The notes beneath the pieces were generated by a model that saw nothing but the letters and a program-made list of their open reading frames with translations, ran no database searches and had not been told where the DNA came from. Position numbers and translations under genes: made by a program. From Catellatospora sp. IY07-71 (GTDB lineage Bacteria > Actinomycetota > Actinomycetes > Mycobacteriales > Micromonosporaceae), in assembly GCF_018326265.1 (NCBI RefSeq), contig NZ_AP023360.1:5303501-5367500 (forward strand): a stretch of DNA of 64,000 bases. Direction: 5' to 3'. How positions within the stretch are numbered: position 1 is the stretch's first letter; each line of letters begins with the position of its first letter. Positions 37,422 through 46,975 of this stretch are shown piece by piece.

Positions 37422-37458
37422 GTCGTACGGAGGCTCGGTGAACGGGGAGTCCGCACTC
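37422..37458. repeat. 37-bp direct repeat, copy 2
   Basis: Exact copy of 36339-36375, here outside any convincing gene. Similarity ends sharply on both sides. Confidence 0.9.
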
Positions 37459-37730
37459 ACGTCCGCCCCTGGGCGCCTGCCCTCCAGCCGCCCTGATCAC
37501 ACCGGGGAGGCAGGGACCTTCGGCCCAGACGGCAATGACCTCGGCCCGTACACCATCGCACGTACCTGGAGGACGGTGAAGTGTGTACGGAGATGCTCCG
37601 ACGTACCGTTGGCGGTCCGTTGTCAACTGAATCGTCTTCCGGCTTATCGAGCTGCCTGACGGGGCATTCCGGCCCTGGTCTGTACCGTCCTCGGATACGC
37701 CTACCGTCCGCCCGTCGAAGGGAACCGGCA

Positions 37731-38063
37731 ATGGACAAATCGTCGTTGACGGAACTGGCGACCCGGCTCATGGACGCCGGGCGAAAATCGTCCAGCGGCC
37801 GAACCGCCCAAACCGTCTATGGAGGAAACGCTCGCATACTGCGCCAGACCGTCCTGGCCCTGCGCGCCGGCGAGTCCTTGGCCGAGCACGAGAATCCCGG
37901 CGAGGCAACCGTGCATGTGCTGCAAGGACGGGTACATCTGGCGAGCCGGGACGACTCATGCGACGGCGCCAGCGGGGATCTGGTGGTTGTGCCGGCCGGC
38001 CGCCATACGCTGACCGCGATCGAGGACGCCGTCGTGCTTCTCACCGTCGCCAAGCACCCGTAG
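37731..38063 (+). CDS. Small cupin-fold protein
   Basis: 110 residues, ATG at 37731 with GAAGGGAA upstream. ALRAGESLAEHENPGEATVH followed by VLQGRVHLAS is a cupin motif 1 in which His-x-Asn-Pro-Gly replaces the usual two-His pair. Motif 2 is DLVVVPAGRHTLTAIED. These short cupins often accompany redox or sulfur genes. Function unknown; a ligand-binding or antioxidant role is a guess. Confidence 0.7.
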   Translation: MDKSSLTELATRLMDAGRKSSSGRTAQTVYGGNARILRQTVLALRAGESLAEHENPGEATVHVLQGRVHLASRDDSCDGASGDLVVVPAGRHTLTAIEDAVVLLTVAKHP

Positions 38064-38135
38064 GCGAGCTGGTCGTCACACCCGCGCGAACCCGAGAGCG
38101 GTTCCTGCGCCGCGTATGGCCACTGAGGCTCAGGG

Positions 38136-38771
38136 TCAGCGGGTGGGGCTTGGTGTCGCGCCCAGCATCTGGCGCATCTGCTCGATTTGAGCGCTCTGGC
38201 TGGCCTGGATCTTCTCGGCCAGCTGCTTGACGGCCGGGTTCGCGCCAGTGGCGAGCTCAGCCTTCGCCATCGCGATCGCGCCCTCGTGGTGGGCGATCAT
38301 CATCTGCAGGAACATCTGGTCGAATCGTTCGCCGCTCATGTTCTGCATGGGCCCCATGTCGGGCATCGGGCGCATCGACGGCATCATGCCGTGGCCCATC
38401 GGCGGCGACATCGACGGCATCGCCATGCCGGGTCCCATCGACGGCACTGGCTTGCCCCACTGCTGCAGCCAGGTGCTCATCTGCTCGATCTCGGGCGCCT
38501 GCTCCTGCTCGATCTGGCCGGCGAGCTGCTTGACGTCGGCGTTGGCGGCTCTGGCGGCGGCCATCCGGGCCATCATCAGCGCCTGCTGGTGGTGAACGAT
38601 CATCTGCTGGAGGAATTGCACGTCGGCGTCGTTGAACTGCTGCGTGGGGCTCGGCTGCGCTATGGCGGGCATCGCCGGGCTCTGCGCGCTCTGGACGCCG
38701 GCGCAGCTGGATACCGCGGCCGTGGCGAACAACGCCACAGCGATGGCTGCGGTGCGTACGGCGTGACTCAT
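38136..38771 (-). CDS. DUF305 lipoprotein
   Basis: 211 residues from the ATG at 38771. Signal peptide with lipobox VSSC. Two DUF305 (ferritin-like helical) repeats, each with an HH motif: QMIVHHQQALMMARMA and MMIAHHEGAIAMAKAE. They are joined by a Met/Pro-rich linker (GPGMAMPSM, GHGMMPSM) that could bind Cu(I). Extracytoplasmic, metal-binding. Last gene of the sulfide/persulfide cluster, 141 bp after tauE, probably separately promoted. Confidence 0.85.
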   Translation of the reverse strand: MSHAVRTAAIAVALFATAAVSSCAGVQSAQSPAMPAIAQPSPTQQFNDADVQFLQQMIVHHQQALMMARMAAARAANADVKQLAGQIEQEQAPEIEQMSTWLQQWGKPVPSMGPGMAMPSMSPPMGHGMMPSMRPMPDMGPMQNMSGERFDQMFLQMMIAHHEGAIAMAKAELATGANPAVKQLAEKIQASQSAQIEQMRQMLGATPSPTR

Positions 38772-38912
38772 GTCGGCCTCCCTGTACACCTGACCGCGAC
38801 AACTTTAAGGGTGAAATGCCAGCCTTGCGGCTTTTTAACGAAAGTTGCGCTGTCCGCTTCGCCGCGGGATCGCGGCCCGGCGACCGGCCAGGCTGATGCC
38901 GCCGTCTGGCTC

Positions 38913-39452
38913 TCAACCGGCAAGTTGCCCGGCGAGCACGCCTGCGCCCATGACGATGACGAACCAGCCGAAGGCTTGGCGCAGCAGGTCGGGTCGCAGT
39001 CGTCCGGCCAGGCGGCCGCCGACGAGGCTGCCGGTGACGGCGACTGCGGTGACGGCGGCCGTCAGGCGCCAGTCGATGGTGACGCTGTGCAGGTATCCGG
39101 CCAGGCCGGCCGCTGACTTCATGGCGATGACCAGCAGGGACGTCCCGACGGCGGTGGGCATGGGCAGTCCGCCGAGCAGCACGAGGGCGGGTACGACGAG
39201 GAAGCCGCCTCCGGCGCCGAACAGGACGCCGGTGCGCCACTGCACCCGCCCGCCGCGGGCGTGGGGGATGAGGGCGACGGCGCTGGTGACGCCGACGACG
39301 ACCAGCGACATCGCGATCGCGGGCTTCGGCTCCACGGCGGCCAGGTAGACCAGCACCGGGACGGTCAGGATGGAACCGCCGCCACCGAGCAGCCCCAGAG
39401 CGAGGCCGATGAGGACAGAGGCCGCCAACGCCAGGGCGATGGTGACGCTCAC
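38913..39452 (-). CDS. TauE/SafE-family permease with an internal deletion
   Basis: 179 residues, GTG at 39452 overlapping the rhodanese stop. The first half ([20 protein letters not shown]...[16 protein letters not shown]) joins [20 protein letters not shown] directly. Family members of 245-260 residues carry about 65 residues between these two related half-repeats. One or two transmembrane helices are therefore missing, probably by recombination between the GAGG-type repeats, yet the frame is open. In sulfur clusters TauE exports sulfite or sulfonates; activity of this shortened form is doubtful. Confidence 0.75.
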   Translation of the reverse strand: MSVTIALALAASVLIGLALGLLGGGGSILTVPVLVYLAAVEPKPAIAMSLVVVGVTSAVALIPHARGGRVQWRTGVLFGAGGGFLVVPALVLLGGLPMPTAVGTSLLVIAMKSAAGLAGYLHSVTIDWRLTAAVTAVAVTGSLVGGRLAGRLRPDLLRQAFGWFVIVMGAGVLAGQLAG

Positions 39453-40033
39453 CGGGCCGCCTCGTGCGCGCGCAGCCTTGCCAGAGCGGCCGTGCCGGCC
39501 GTCCCGCCGCGGGATCGGTTGTAGGGAAGCTTTGCCAGCAGCATGCCCATGGCGCAGGTGTCGGTGCCAGCGGCGAAGGTCAGCCCGGCACCGACGAAGC
39601 CGGCCAGGTAACGGGCGCCGGGCAGCCAGCTGCTGGCGATGACGGAGGCCAGCACGATGCCACCGGCGGCGAGTCGCACCTGGCGTTCGAGGCTCCAGCG
39701 CTGCCGACCGCGGACGACGGGTGCGCCCGCGGCGAGCCACGCGTTGAGCCCGCCGGACAGGACACGGGTGCCGGTGGCTCCGGCGGCGGCGAGCCTGGTC
39801 TGGCACTGGCCGGCGCGGTTGCCGGACTGGCAGACGATGATCATCGTGCCGCCGGCGGCGGCCACAAGGTGTTGCAGGTGCGCGTCGACCTGGTCCAGGG
39901 GCAGGTTGATGGAGCCGGCGATGTGCGCGGTGTCGTACTCGCCGGGCGTGCGCACGTCGACGAGCAGCGCTTCGGTATCGCCGCTGAGCAAAGCTCGGGT
40001 GGTGGTCACGTCGATGGTCGCGCTCGGTGTCAT
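39449..40033 (-). CDS. Rhodanese with C-terminal membrane domain (YgaP-like)
   Basis: 194 residues from the ATG at 40033. Residues 1-110 form a rhodanese domain with active-site loop CQSGNR, which carries sulfane sulfur on its Cys. Residues 115-175 contain two hydrophobic helices of the DUF2892 type (AAGGIVLASVIAS, AGFVGAGLTFAAG). The plan equals that of YgaP, a membrane sulfurtransferase. Overlaps tauE by 4 nt, placing both in one transcript. Confidence 0.85.
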   Translation of the reverse strand: MTPSATIDVTTTRALLSGDTEALLVDVRTPGEYDTAHIAGSINLPLDQVDAHLQHLVAAAGGTMIIVCQSGNRAGQCQTRLAAAGATGTRVLSGGLNAWLAAGAPVVRGRQRWSLERQVRLAAGGIVLASVIASSWLPGARYLAGFVGAGLTFAAGTDTCAMGMLLAKLPYNRSRGGTAGTAALARLRAHEAAR

Positions 40034-40099
40034 GGGTCGCTCCTCGTGGATGGCGGTGGGCGGCACGGCGTTCGCCGGTGTCGTGGGGGCGGGTGCTGG

Positions 40100-41428
40100 T
40101 CAGGCGGCCTGGGCGGCGGCGAGGTCAGGCACGCCGGCTCGGTCGAGGGCGACCGGCTGGTAGCCGTGGCGCAGCAGCAGGGTCGCCGCGATGGCGGCGC
40201 GGCGCCCGGAGCCGCACGCGACCAGGACGGGGCGGGCGGGGTCGAGCTCGGCGGGGACGCCTTCGGTGATCAGGTCGGGCAGGAAGCGGTGCGCCGCGTG
40301 CTCGATCGCGATGGCGGCGTGTTCGCTCGGCATGCGCACGTCGAGGAGTTGCGCGCCGGCGGCGGCTGCTCGCGTCGCGAAGGCGGGCAGGTCGAGCAGC
40401 TCGAACCGGGCGGTGGCACGGTCGCCGAGGTCGTGGACGACGCCGGCGACGGTGTCGACACCGATCCGCGCCAGCTGTGTGACGGCTTCGGGGATGTCCT
40501 GGTCCCGGTCGGCGACCAGGACGATCGCCTCGTCGTGGGGTAGCAGCCACCCGGCCCACGAGCCGAAGTCCACGCCCAGTTCGATGCCGAGCGAGCCGGG
40601 CAGGTGACCTGCGGCCATGACCGGCCGAGGCCGGATGTCCACGACGTGGGCGCCGGCGGGCAGCTGGTCGGCATGCAGTTCGGGCGCGATGACCGGGGGC
40701 ATGGGTGGCATGCCCAACGTGTTGGCCGGGCCCATGTACTGGTAGAACGCGGGGATCGGCATGGGGTCCGCCAGCAGCCGGTCGGCGAAGGTTTCGACGT
40801 CGGGTACGGCCAACAGCGGGTTGGTGTCGATCTCGGCGCCGATGGTGGAGGTGTGGCGGCCGGCGCCGGAGGCGGTGCAGAACGAGCCTTCGCCGTGCGT
40901 GGGCAGCAGCTCGACGCCACGGGGCAGCCCGGCGAGCCGGTGCAGCGACCCGTGCTGGAGCCTGGCCAGGGTGCGGGCGCGCGGCCGGCCGAGCAGGTCG
41001 GGGCGGCCGGCGGAAGCCACCAGCAGGCTGCCGCCGGAGAACACGGCGACCGGTTCGCCATCGATCAGGATCAGGTAGCTCGTGTGCTCCGGAGTATGGC
41101 CAGGGGTGTGGATCGGCCGCAGGACCAGGCCCTGCCCACCTCGGATGTCCTCCAGGTGGAATGCCGGCGTATGGGGGTAAGCGGGGGCCGCCGCGGCGGG
41201 CAGGACCAGCTCGGCGCCGCTGCGCAGGGCGGCCTGCCGGCCACCGGAGACGTAGTCGTTGTGCAGGTGGGTCTCCAGCACGAATCGCAGCTGCACGTCA
41301 CGCTCGGCGGCTTCGGCCAGGAACCGGTCGATGTCACGCTGCGGGTCGACGAGCACGCCGTGCCCGTCATGGGTCAGCAGGTAGGTCTGGTCGCCCAGAC
41401 CCGGAGTGCGGAACGAGACGATCTCCAT
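40100..41428 (-). CDS. MBL-fold persulfide hydrolase with two rhodanese domains (CstB-like)
   Basis: 442 residues, ATG at 41428. Metallo-beta-lactamase part has THLHNDYVSGG (HxHxD) and HTPGHTPEHTSY, as in persulfide dioxygenases. Two rhodanese domains follow. The first has lost its Cys (VADRDQ) and the second keeps it (ACGSGRRA). This is the architecture of CstB-type enzymes that turn persulfides into thiosulfate or sulfite. Two CstR operators lie 23-82 bp upstream, so expression should be induced by sulfane sulfur. Confidence 0.88.
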   Translation of the reverse strand: MEIVSFRTPGLGDQTYLLTHDGHGVLVDPQRDIDRFLAEAAERDVQLRFVLETHLHNDYVSGGRQAALRSGAELVLPAAAAPAYPHTPAFHLEDIRGGQGLVLRPIHTPGHTPEHTSYLILIDGEPVAVFSGGSLLVASAGRPDLLGRPRARTLARLQHGSLHRLAGLPRGVELLPTHGEGSFCTASGAGRHTSTIGAEIDTNPLLAVPDVETFADRLLADPMPIPAFYQYMGPANTLGMPPMPPVIAPELHADQLPAGAHVVDIRPRPVMAAGHLPGSLGIELGVDFGSWAGWLLPHDEAIVLVADRDQDIPEAVTQLARIGVDTVAGVVHDLGDRATARFELLDLPAFATRAAAAGAQLLDVRMPSEHAAIAIEHAAHRFLPDLITEGVPAELDPARPVLVACGSGRRAAIAATLLLRHGYQPVALDRAGVPDLAAAQAA

Positions 41429-41450
41429 GTCGCTACCTCTCTATAACTGG

Positions 41451-41466
41451 ATACCCCAGGGGGTAT
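41451..41466. promoter_or_regulatory. CstR/CsoR operator 1
   Basis: ATACCCCAGGGGGTAT, the G-tract palindrome recognised by CsoR/CstR repressors, 23 bp upstream of the MBL-rhodanese gene. Confidence 0.8.
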
Positions 41467-41494
41467 CTAATAAGTATAAAACGGCACGAAGTTT

Positions 41495-41510
41495 ATACCC
41501 CAGGGGGTAT
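41495..41510. promoter_or_regulatory. CstR/CsoR operator 2
   Basis: Same 16-bp sequence as operator 1, with centres 44 bp apart (about four helical turns). An AT-rich stretch (ATAAGTATAAAAC) between the two sites probably contains the promoter -10. Confidence 0.8.
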
Positions 41511-41559
41511 TCGAGTGGCCTAAGGATGCCGCCGCCCACCCGGGACGGCGGCTATGCGG

Positions 41560-42143
<584 letters not shown>

Positions 42144-42157
<14 letters not shown>

Positions 42158-42578
42158 GCCTGATCAGGTCGCTGCTGGTGAGCATGCCGACCGGGTGGCC
42201 GCTGTCGTCGACCAGCGCGACGGCGTCGACCGCCGTCGACCTCATCAGCCGCGCCGCGTCCACGACCACGGCGTGTGAATCGAGCACCGCGGCCTCGTGG
42301 TCGAGCACCTCGGCGGCGGTCAGCTCGGCGAGGCTGCGGTGCCCGGCTGCCGCGGCGGCGACGGCGCGAGCGGCCAGCACCCCGACGCAGCACCCCTGTT
42401 CATCGACGATCGCCAGATGCCGGAACCCGCCGGTGAGCATCTGCTGCAGTGCCTCGTCAAGGGTTACCGACGACGGTGCCGCCAGCACCGGGCTGCTCAT
42501 GACCTCGGTCACGGGCCGGCGGGTCCAGGCGCAATGCCGCATGTCGGCCGGCACCGGGGTTGCATAGATCGCTTTCAT
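42144..42578 (-). CDS. CBS-pair protein (Hrp1-like)
   Basis: 144 residues, ATG at 42578. Two CBS motifs: VTEVMSSPVLAAPSSVTLDE with FRHLAIVDEQGCCVGVL, and VLDSHAVVVDAARLM with AVDAVALVDDSGHPVGMLTS. Stand-alone CBS pairs of this length include Mycobacterium Hrp1 (Rv2626c), a DosR-regulon protein. A nucleotide-sensing or redox-linked role is likely. Divergent from the first Acg-type gene. Confidence 0.85.
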
Positions 42579-42751
42579 CTCGCCTCCACTGAGCGTGTCC
42601 TGCTCTCTGTCTCCAAAGTGCGTGCGGGCAGTCGGCGCCGGTCAGAGCACAGCGACCCGTGCTGGCAGGACCAAGGACCCCTTCCCAGGCATACCGGCAC
42701 GTCAGCCGCACTGGATGCGTTATCACTGGTGGTGGCGTAAGGAGGCACACG

Positions 42752-43759
42752 ATGACCGACGACCCGGCAGCACACGGCGATGAGGTCCTCGAGGCGTACC
42801 AGCGGGCGGCGGAGGTAGGGGGCCGCGCGCCGTCGGTGCACAACACGCAGCCATGGCGGTGGCTGGCCACCCGTTCTGGCCTGGAGCTTCGCGCCGACCG
42901 CAGCCGGCAGTTGCATGCTGCCGACCCGGACGGGCGGCTGCTGACGATCAGCTGCGGGGCGGCGCTGCACCACGCCCGGCTCGCCCTGCACGCAGCCGGG
43001 TGGGTGCCGCAGGTGGCGCGGATGCCCGACGCCCGGTCCGCCGACGCCCTGGCGGAGATCACGGTGAGCGGGCACGGGCCGACCACGGCACAGCAGCGGC
43101 GGCTGTTCGACGAGATCGACATCCGGCACACCGACCGCCGCCCGACCGTCGAGCGCAAAGTGCCGCACGACGCCCTGCAACTCATCCGGCAGGCCGCGGT
43201 CGACGAAGGCGCCGGCCTGCACTGGCTCGCCGAACCGGACCTCGACGACCTGGCCGTGGCCGCGGCCCGCGCCAACGAGATCGGCCTGGCCGATCCCGAC
43301 CAGCGGGCGGAGATGGACTACTGGGTCGGCGGCACCCGCCCTACCCGCACCGGCGTGCCGTCCGACGCCGTCCCTCAGTCGGCTCCGCAGACGGACGTGC
43401 CGGGCCGGGACTTCGGACGGCCGGGCACCCTCGACGCCGGGCACGGCCACGCCCGATCGGCCGTCTACGGGCTGCTGTTCACCTCCGGTGACCAGCCCGG
43501 TGACTGGCTGCGGGCGGGGGAGGCGCTGTCGGCGTGCTGGCTGAAGGCCACCGACCTCGGTGTGGCGGTGCTGCCGCTCAGTTCGGTGGTCGAGGTCCCC
43601 GCGACGCGGGAGATCGTGCACCGGATGCTGGCTGGCGCCGGTTATCCGATGCTCGTGCTGCGGTTCGGGTTGGCCGACCAGGACCAGGCGCCGGTGCCCG
43701 GCACACCGCGGCTGCCGGCAGAGCGGACCACCTGGCCAGGCCAGATCCCACAGCCGTAG
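42752..43759 (+). CDS. Acg-type nitroreductase-fold flavoprotein 1
   Basis: 335 residues; ATG at 42752 after AAGGAGG (42739-42745). RAPSVHNTQPWRW, RQLHAADPDGRLLTISCGAA and HTDRRP are hallmarks of the Acg (Rv2032) family, which keeps the nitroreductase fold and a buried FMN behind a lid instead of acting as a classical nitroreductase. The C-terminal half has the FMN-contacting AGEALSACWLKATDLGVA. DosR-regulated in mycobacteria. One of three intact paralogues in this island. Confidence 0.88.
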   Translation: MTDDPAAHGDEVLEAYQRAAEVGGRAPSVHNTQPWRWLATRSGLELRADRSRQLHAADPDGRLLTISCGAALHHARLALHAAGWVPQVARMPDARSADALAEITVSGHGPTTAQQRRLFDEIDIRHTDRRPTVERKVPHDALQLIRQAAVDEGAGLHWLAEPDLDDLAVAAARANEIGLADPDQRAEMDYWVGGTRPTRTGVPSDAVPQSAPQTDVPGRDFGRPGTLDAGHGHARSAVYGLLFTSGDQPGDWLRAGEALSACWLKATDLGVAVLPLSSVVEVPATREIVHRMLAGAGYPMLVLRFGLADQDQAPVPGTPRLPAERTTWPGQIPQP

Positions 43760-43767
43760 ACCGGGTC

Positions 43768-43784
43768 ACCGGCGACGCGCCGGT
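43768..43784 (+). terminator. Short hairpin after Acg 1
   Basis: ACCGGCG and CGCCGGT pair perfectly around ACG, 9 nt past the stop. A weak terminator candidate between convergent genes. Confidence 0.4.
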
Positions 43785-43865
43785 TGCCAGACAACCGACG
43801 TCAGCAGCACCGTCCCAAAGCCGTGAGCAGCACCCAGTCGTGGCCGCTGCGCGGCACCGGCTGCG

Positions 43866-44282
43866 TCACCTGGCCAGCAGCGCCACCAGATCGGAGCCGG
43901 TGACGATCCCGACGGCCACACCGCGCCGGTCGACGACAGCGACGGCGTCGACGCCGGCCGCGCCCATCAGCCGAGCGGCGTCCATGACCGTCGCGTCCGC
44001 GCCGACCACGGCAGGTTGCCGATCGATGACCGAGCCGACCGTCCGGTGGGACAGGGACGCCGGGTCCGCAGCCCAGGCAGCTGCGATCACCCGGTCGGAG
44101 ATCACCCCTGCGCAGCGGCCGGCGTCGTCTACGGCGACCAGATGCCGCAGCCGCTCGCGGCCCATCCCGGCCAGCGCTTGCTCTAGGACGCTGGACGTGT
44201 GCGCGCAGCACGGCGGCTGGCTCATGACCTGCCGTACCGGCAGGTCCGCCGTCTGCAAACCCACCTTCGTCGTGATCCTCAT
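43866..44282 (-). CDS. CBS-pair protein 2
   Basis: 138 residues from the ATG at 44282. Two CBS motifs (VRQVMSQPPCCAHTSSVLEQ with LRHLVAVDDAGRCAGVISD; ATVMDAARLMGAAGVDAVAV with VGIVTGSDLVALLAR). Same gene plan as the CBS protein at 42144 and also divergent from an Acg-type gene, so the CBS-Acg divergent pair has been duplicated. Sequence divergence is large enough that the duplication is old. Confidence 0.85.
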   Translation of the reverse strand: MRITTKVGLQTADLPVRQVMSQPPCCAHTSSVLEQALAGMGRERLRHLVAVDDAGRCAGVISDRVIAAAWAADPASLSHRTVGSVIDRQPAVVGADATVMDAARLMGAAGVDAVAVVDRRGVAVGIVTGSDLVALLAR

Positions 44283-44372
44283 TGTCCGCCATCCTCGTGG
44301 TCCGTGCGGCGATATGTCCTGACCTGCGAGGACCGCCCCTGAACAGGGCTTCGGGCGGCATACCGTGAAAGC

Positions 44373-45341
44373 ATGAACATCACAGGGCTGCAACTTCGAG
44401 GTGCCCTGATCGAGGCGGCACGCGATGCGCTGGCCGCGCCGTCGGTCTTCAACACCCAGCCGTGGATCTGGCGGACCAGCACCGAAAGCCTTCAGCTGTT
44501 CGCCGACGAGCATCGGCGGCTGGCCACGGATCCAGACGGCCGCCAACTGATGATCAGCTGCGGCTGCGCCCTGCACCACGCCTGCGTCGCGCTGTCAGCA
44601 AACGGCCTGATCCCCGACGTGCAGCGCCGGCGCGCAGAGACGATCAACGGTCCGCTGGCGGTCGTCACCGTTCGGGAAGCCGCCGCCCACGACACGCAGC
44701 TGAACCTGTATCGGGCGATGGCCCGCCGCCGCACCGACCGCCGCGCTTTCACCGCCGAACCGGTCAGCAGCGCCACCGTCAGCACCCTGATAGCCGCCGC
44801 CGAGCAGCACGGCGCACACCTGCAGCCGCTGACCGCCGACCACCTGACCGTCCTACGGCAGGTGGCCGGTGAGGCCGCCGTACGGCAGGCCACCGAACCC
44901 GCGTACCAGGAGGAACTGCTGCGGTGGACGAACCGGCCCGCCGAGGCGGGCGACGGCGTTCCCGCGGTCACCGCGGTGACCGCATCCGAACGCCGGGTGC
45001 CGGTCCGGGACTTCACATACTTCAGCTCCGGGTACTCCGCCGGGCCCGAACACGACGTCGGCGCCGTGTACGGGCTGCTGTTCACTGACGCCGACACGCT
45101 CACCGACCGGCTGCGTGCCGGTGAGGCGCTGTCGGCGGTCTTGCTGACCGCGACCGCCGCCGGGCTCGGATCGTCGCCGTTCAGCGACGTCATCGAGTTC
45201 CCCGACCTGCGGGCGAAGTTGCTGCGGCTGATATCGGGGCCGGGACAGCCGCAGATCCTGGTCCGTGTCGGACACCCGCCGCCCGGGCGTCCGGCTCAGA
45301 GCCCACGCCGCCCAGCCGCGCAGATGCTCGACCCGCCGTGA
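44373..45341 (+). CDS. Acg-type nitroreductase-fold flavoprotein 2
   Basis: 322 residues, ATG at 44373. AAPSVFNTQPWIW, RLATDPDGRQLMISCGCALH, RRTDRRAF and VGAVYGLLFTDAD follow the Acg pattern. Overlaps the following stress-protein gene by 4 nt (GTGA), so the two are co-translated. Proposed role: FMN storage or redox protection during hypoxia. Confidence 0.88.
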   Translation: MNITGLQLRGALIEAARDALAAPSVFNTQPWIWRTSTESLQLFADEHRRLATDPDGRQLMISCGCALHHACVALSANGLIPDVQRRRAETINGPLAVVTVREAAAHDTQLNLYRAMARRRTDRRAFTAEPVSSATVSTLIAAAEQHGAHLQPLTADHLTVLRQVAGEAAVRQATEPAYQEELLRWTNRPAEAGDGVPAVTAVTASERRVPVRDFTYFSSGYSAGPEHDVGAVYGLLFTDADTLTDRLRAGEALSAVLLTATAAGLGSSPFSDVIEFPDLRAKLLRLISGPGQPQILVRVGHPPPGRPAQSPRRPAAQMLDPP

Positions 45342-46630
45342 CCACCGCCACGCCTGCGGCGCGACCCGTCGCCGCCGGAACGCTGCGGGCCGACCGGATC
45401 GACGCGGTCCTCTTCGACCTCGACGGTGTGCTGACCGACACCGCGAGCTTGCACGCCGCAGCCTGGAAACAGGCATTCGACGCGGCCCTGCTGGCCCATG
45501 CCGGGCCTGACGCGAGACCGTTCGACGCCGAAGCCGACTACGGCGCACACGTCGACGGCCGACCGCGCCTGGACGGAGCGCGCGGCTTCCTCGAGTCCCG
45601 CGGCCTGCCTCTGCCAGAGGGCAACCCGGACACGGCAGCCGGATCTCCGATTCGGGCGCCTGACGCACCGGTCGGGCGGCATCGTGGACACATGGACCCT
45701 GACGCCGCCCAACCGCGCGCCGCTGGACGCGACCATCCGGTGATCGCCGGGGTGGACGGCTCCGAATGCGGCATGTTCGCCGCCCACTACGCCGCCCGGC
45801 GTGCCCGTGAGCGCAGCGCGCCACTGGAACTGGTCTGCGGTTACCAGAGCGCCCTGTACGGCTTCAGCCCACCCTGGTTGGGCGGGGAGTACCTGGCAGC
45901 CGATCAAGGCGCCGCTCGGCAGGCCGCCGAAGAGGCCCTAGTCGGTGTCACCGCGCAGGTCCGCGAGCAGTTTCCCGACCTGGAAGTGCGTTCCCATCTG
46001 AAGGCCGGCGCCGGAGCACCTGTCCTGATCGAGGAGTCCCGCCGGGCGGCGCTGCTCGTCGTGGGCAGCCGGGGCGCCGGCGGCTTCACCGGCCTGCTGC
46101 TCGGCTCGGTGTCATCCCAGGTCGCGGCCCACGCCCACACCGCGGTCGTCGTCTTCCGGCCCACCGGCGCCGACGCCGACGGCAGCGGATCCGCCGCGAC
46201 GCTCAGCGGGCCTGTCATGGTCGGCTACGACGGATCCCCGACCGCACAAGCGGCGCTGACGTTCGCCGCGCGCGAGGCGCTACTGCGCCACACCACCCTG
46301 ATCCTCGTCAACGTCCACTGGCAGGCCCCCTGGTACCGCGGCGACGAACCTGCCGTGGACCCGGTCGAAGCCGCACGCGCAGAGGCCGAGCAGCTGCTCG
46401 CCGACGCGATCACGCCGTGGCGCGCCGAGCACGCGGAACTGGCAGTCGAACTACGGACCGTGCACAGCCTCAACGCCGAACATGCCCTCATCGACGCCGG
46501 CAAGGACGCCGGGTTGACGGTCGTCGGGTCGCGCGGCCGCGGCGGCTTCACCGGCATGCTGCTGGGCTCGGTCAGCCATGCCCTCGTCGAGCACGCCCAC
46601 GGCCCCGTCGCGGTCGTCCACACCACCTGA
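45338..46630 (+). CDS. Tandem universal stress protein with truncated HAD domain fused in front
   Basis: 430 residues. Residues 20-98 are the first part of a beta-phosphoglucomutase-like HAD hydrolase (DAVLFDLDGVLTDTASLHAA, VDGRPRLDGARGFLESRG), which breaks off before the core domain is complete. After a short linker, residues 130-430 are two full Usp domains, each with the ATP-binding tail (GSRGAGGFTGLLLGSVS; GSRGRGGFTGMLLGSVS). An internal ATG at 45692 would give a normal 312-residue USP. Gene fusion or a stub read through in frame; the HAD part lacks later catalytic motifs. Confidence 0.8.
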   Translation: MTTATPAARPVAAGTLRADRIDAVLFDLDGVLTDTASLHAAAWKQAFDAALLAHAGPDARPFDAEADYGAHVDGRPRLDGARGFLESRGLPLPEGNPDTAAGSPIRAPDAPVGRHRGHMDPDAAQPRAAGRDHPVIAGVDGSECGMFAAHYAARRARERSAPLELVCGYQSALYGFSPPWLGGEYLAADQGAARQAAEEALVGVTAQVREQFPDLEVRSHLKAGAGAPVLIEESRRAALLVVGSRGAGGFTGLLLGSVSSQVAAHAHTAVVVFRPTGADADGSGSAATLSGPVMVGYDGSPTAQAALTFAAREALLRHTTLILVNVHWQAPWYRGDEPAVDPVEAARAEAEQLLADAITPWRAEHAELAVELRTVHSLNAEHALIDAGKDAGLTVVGSRGRGGFTGMLLGSVSHALVEHAHGPVAVVHTT

Positions 46631-46675
46631 GCCACGCCGCGCTCGGGCGGCGGGCATGGCCGACGACCTGCCGCG

Positions 46676-46975
46676 TCACACGGCGGCCGCAGCGGTGAGG
46701 TCCTGCCACACCGGGCACGAGCCGGCCTCGGATGAGGCGACCGGTGTCCGCAGCGGGCGCACGAACACCACCAGCTGAGGAGAACCCGACGTGCCCAGCA
46801 TCAGGCGTAGGCGGTCCCGCGCCAGAGGAACTACGGCCGGCTGGGCAGGTATCGACGCGATCAACCCCGCCCTGGCCGAATCGGCAAGCAGCTCACGCGC
46901 CACCTGGCCCGCCCGGGCCCGGTCGTCGGGCAGGTCGCCGTCGGTGCCGAGCACGACCGCCCAGCCCTTCCGGCC
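46676..46975 (-). pseudogene. C-terminal stub of a further Acg-type flavoprotein
   Basis: PGRKGWAVVLGTDGDLP, RAGQVARELLADSARAGLIA and LARDRLRLMLGTSGSPQLVV correspond to the final third of Acg proteins (compare VYGLLFT, AGEALS and RLISGPGQPQILV in the intact copies). The stub begins exactly where a CBS fragment starts on the opposite strand. Confidence 0.65.

Noticed and set aside
37393-37730. Possible genes on either strand between the 37-bp repeat and the small cupin
   Set aside because: No ribosome-binding site, signal or conserved motif; treated as non-coding.
42620-44372. A shared DosR-box-like palindrome upstream of the two Acg genes
   Set aside because: Both regions contain AGGACC and GGCATACCG, but at different spacing and without a convincing 20-bp dyad, so I do not claim a common operator.
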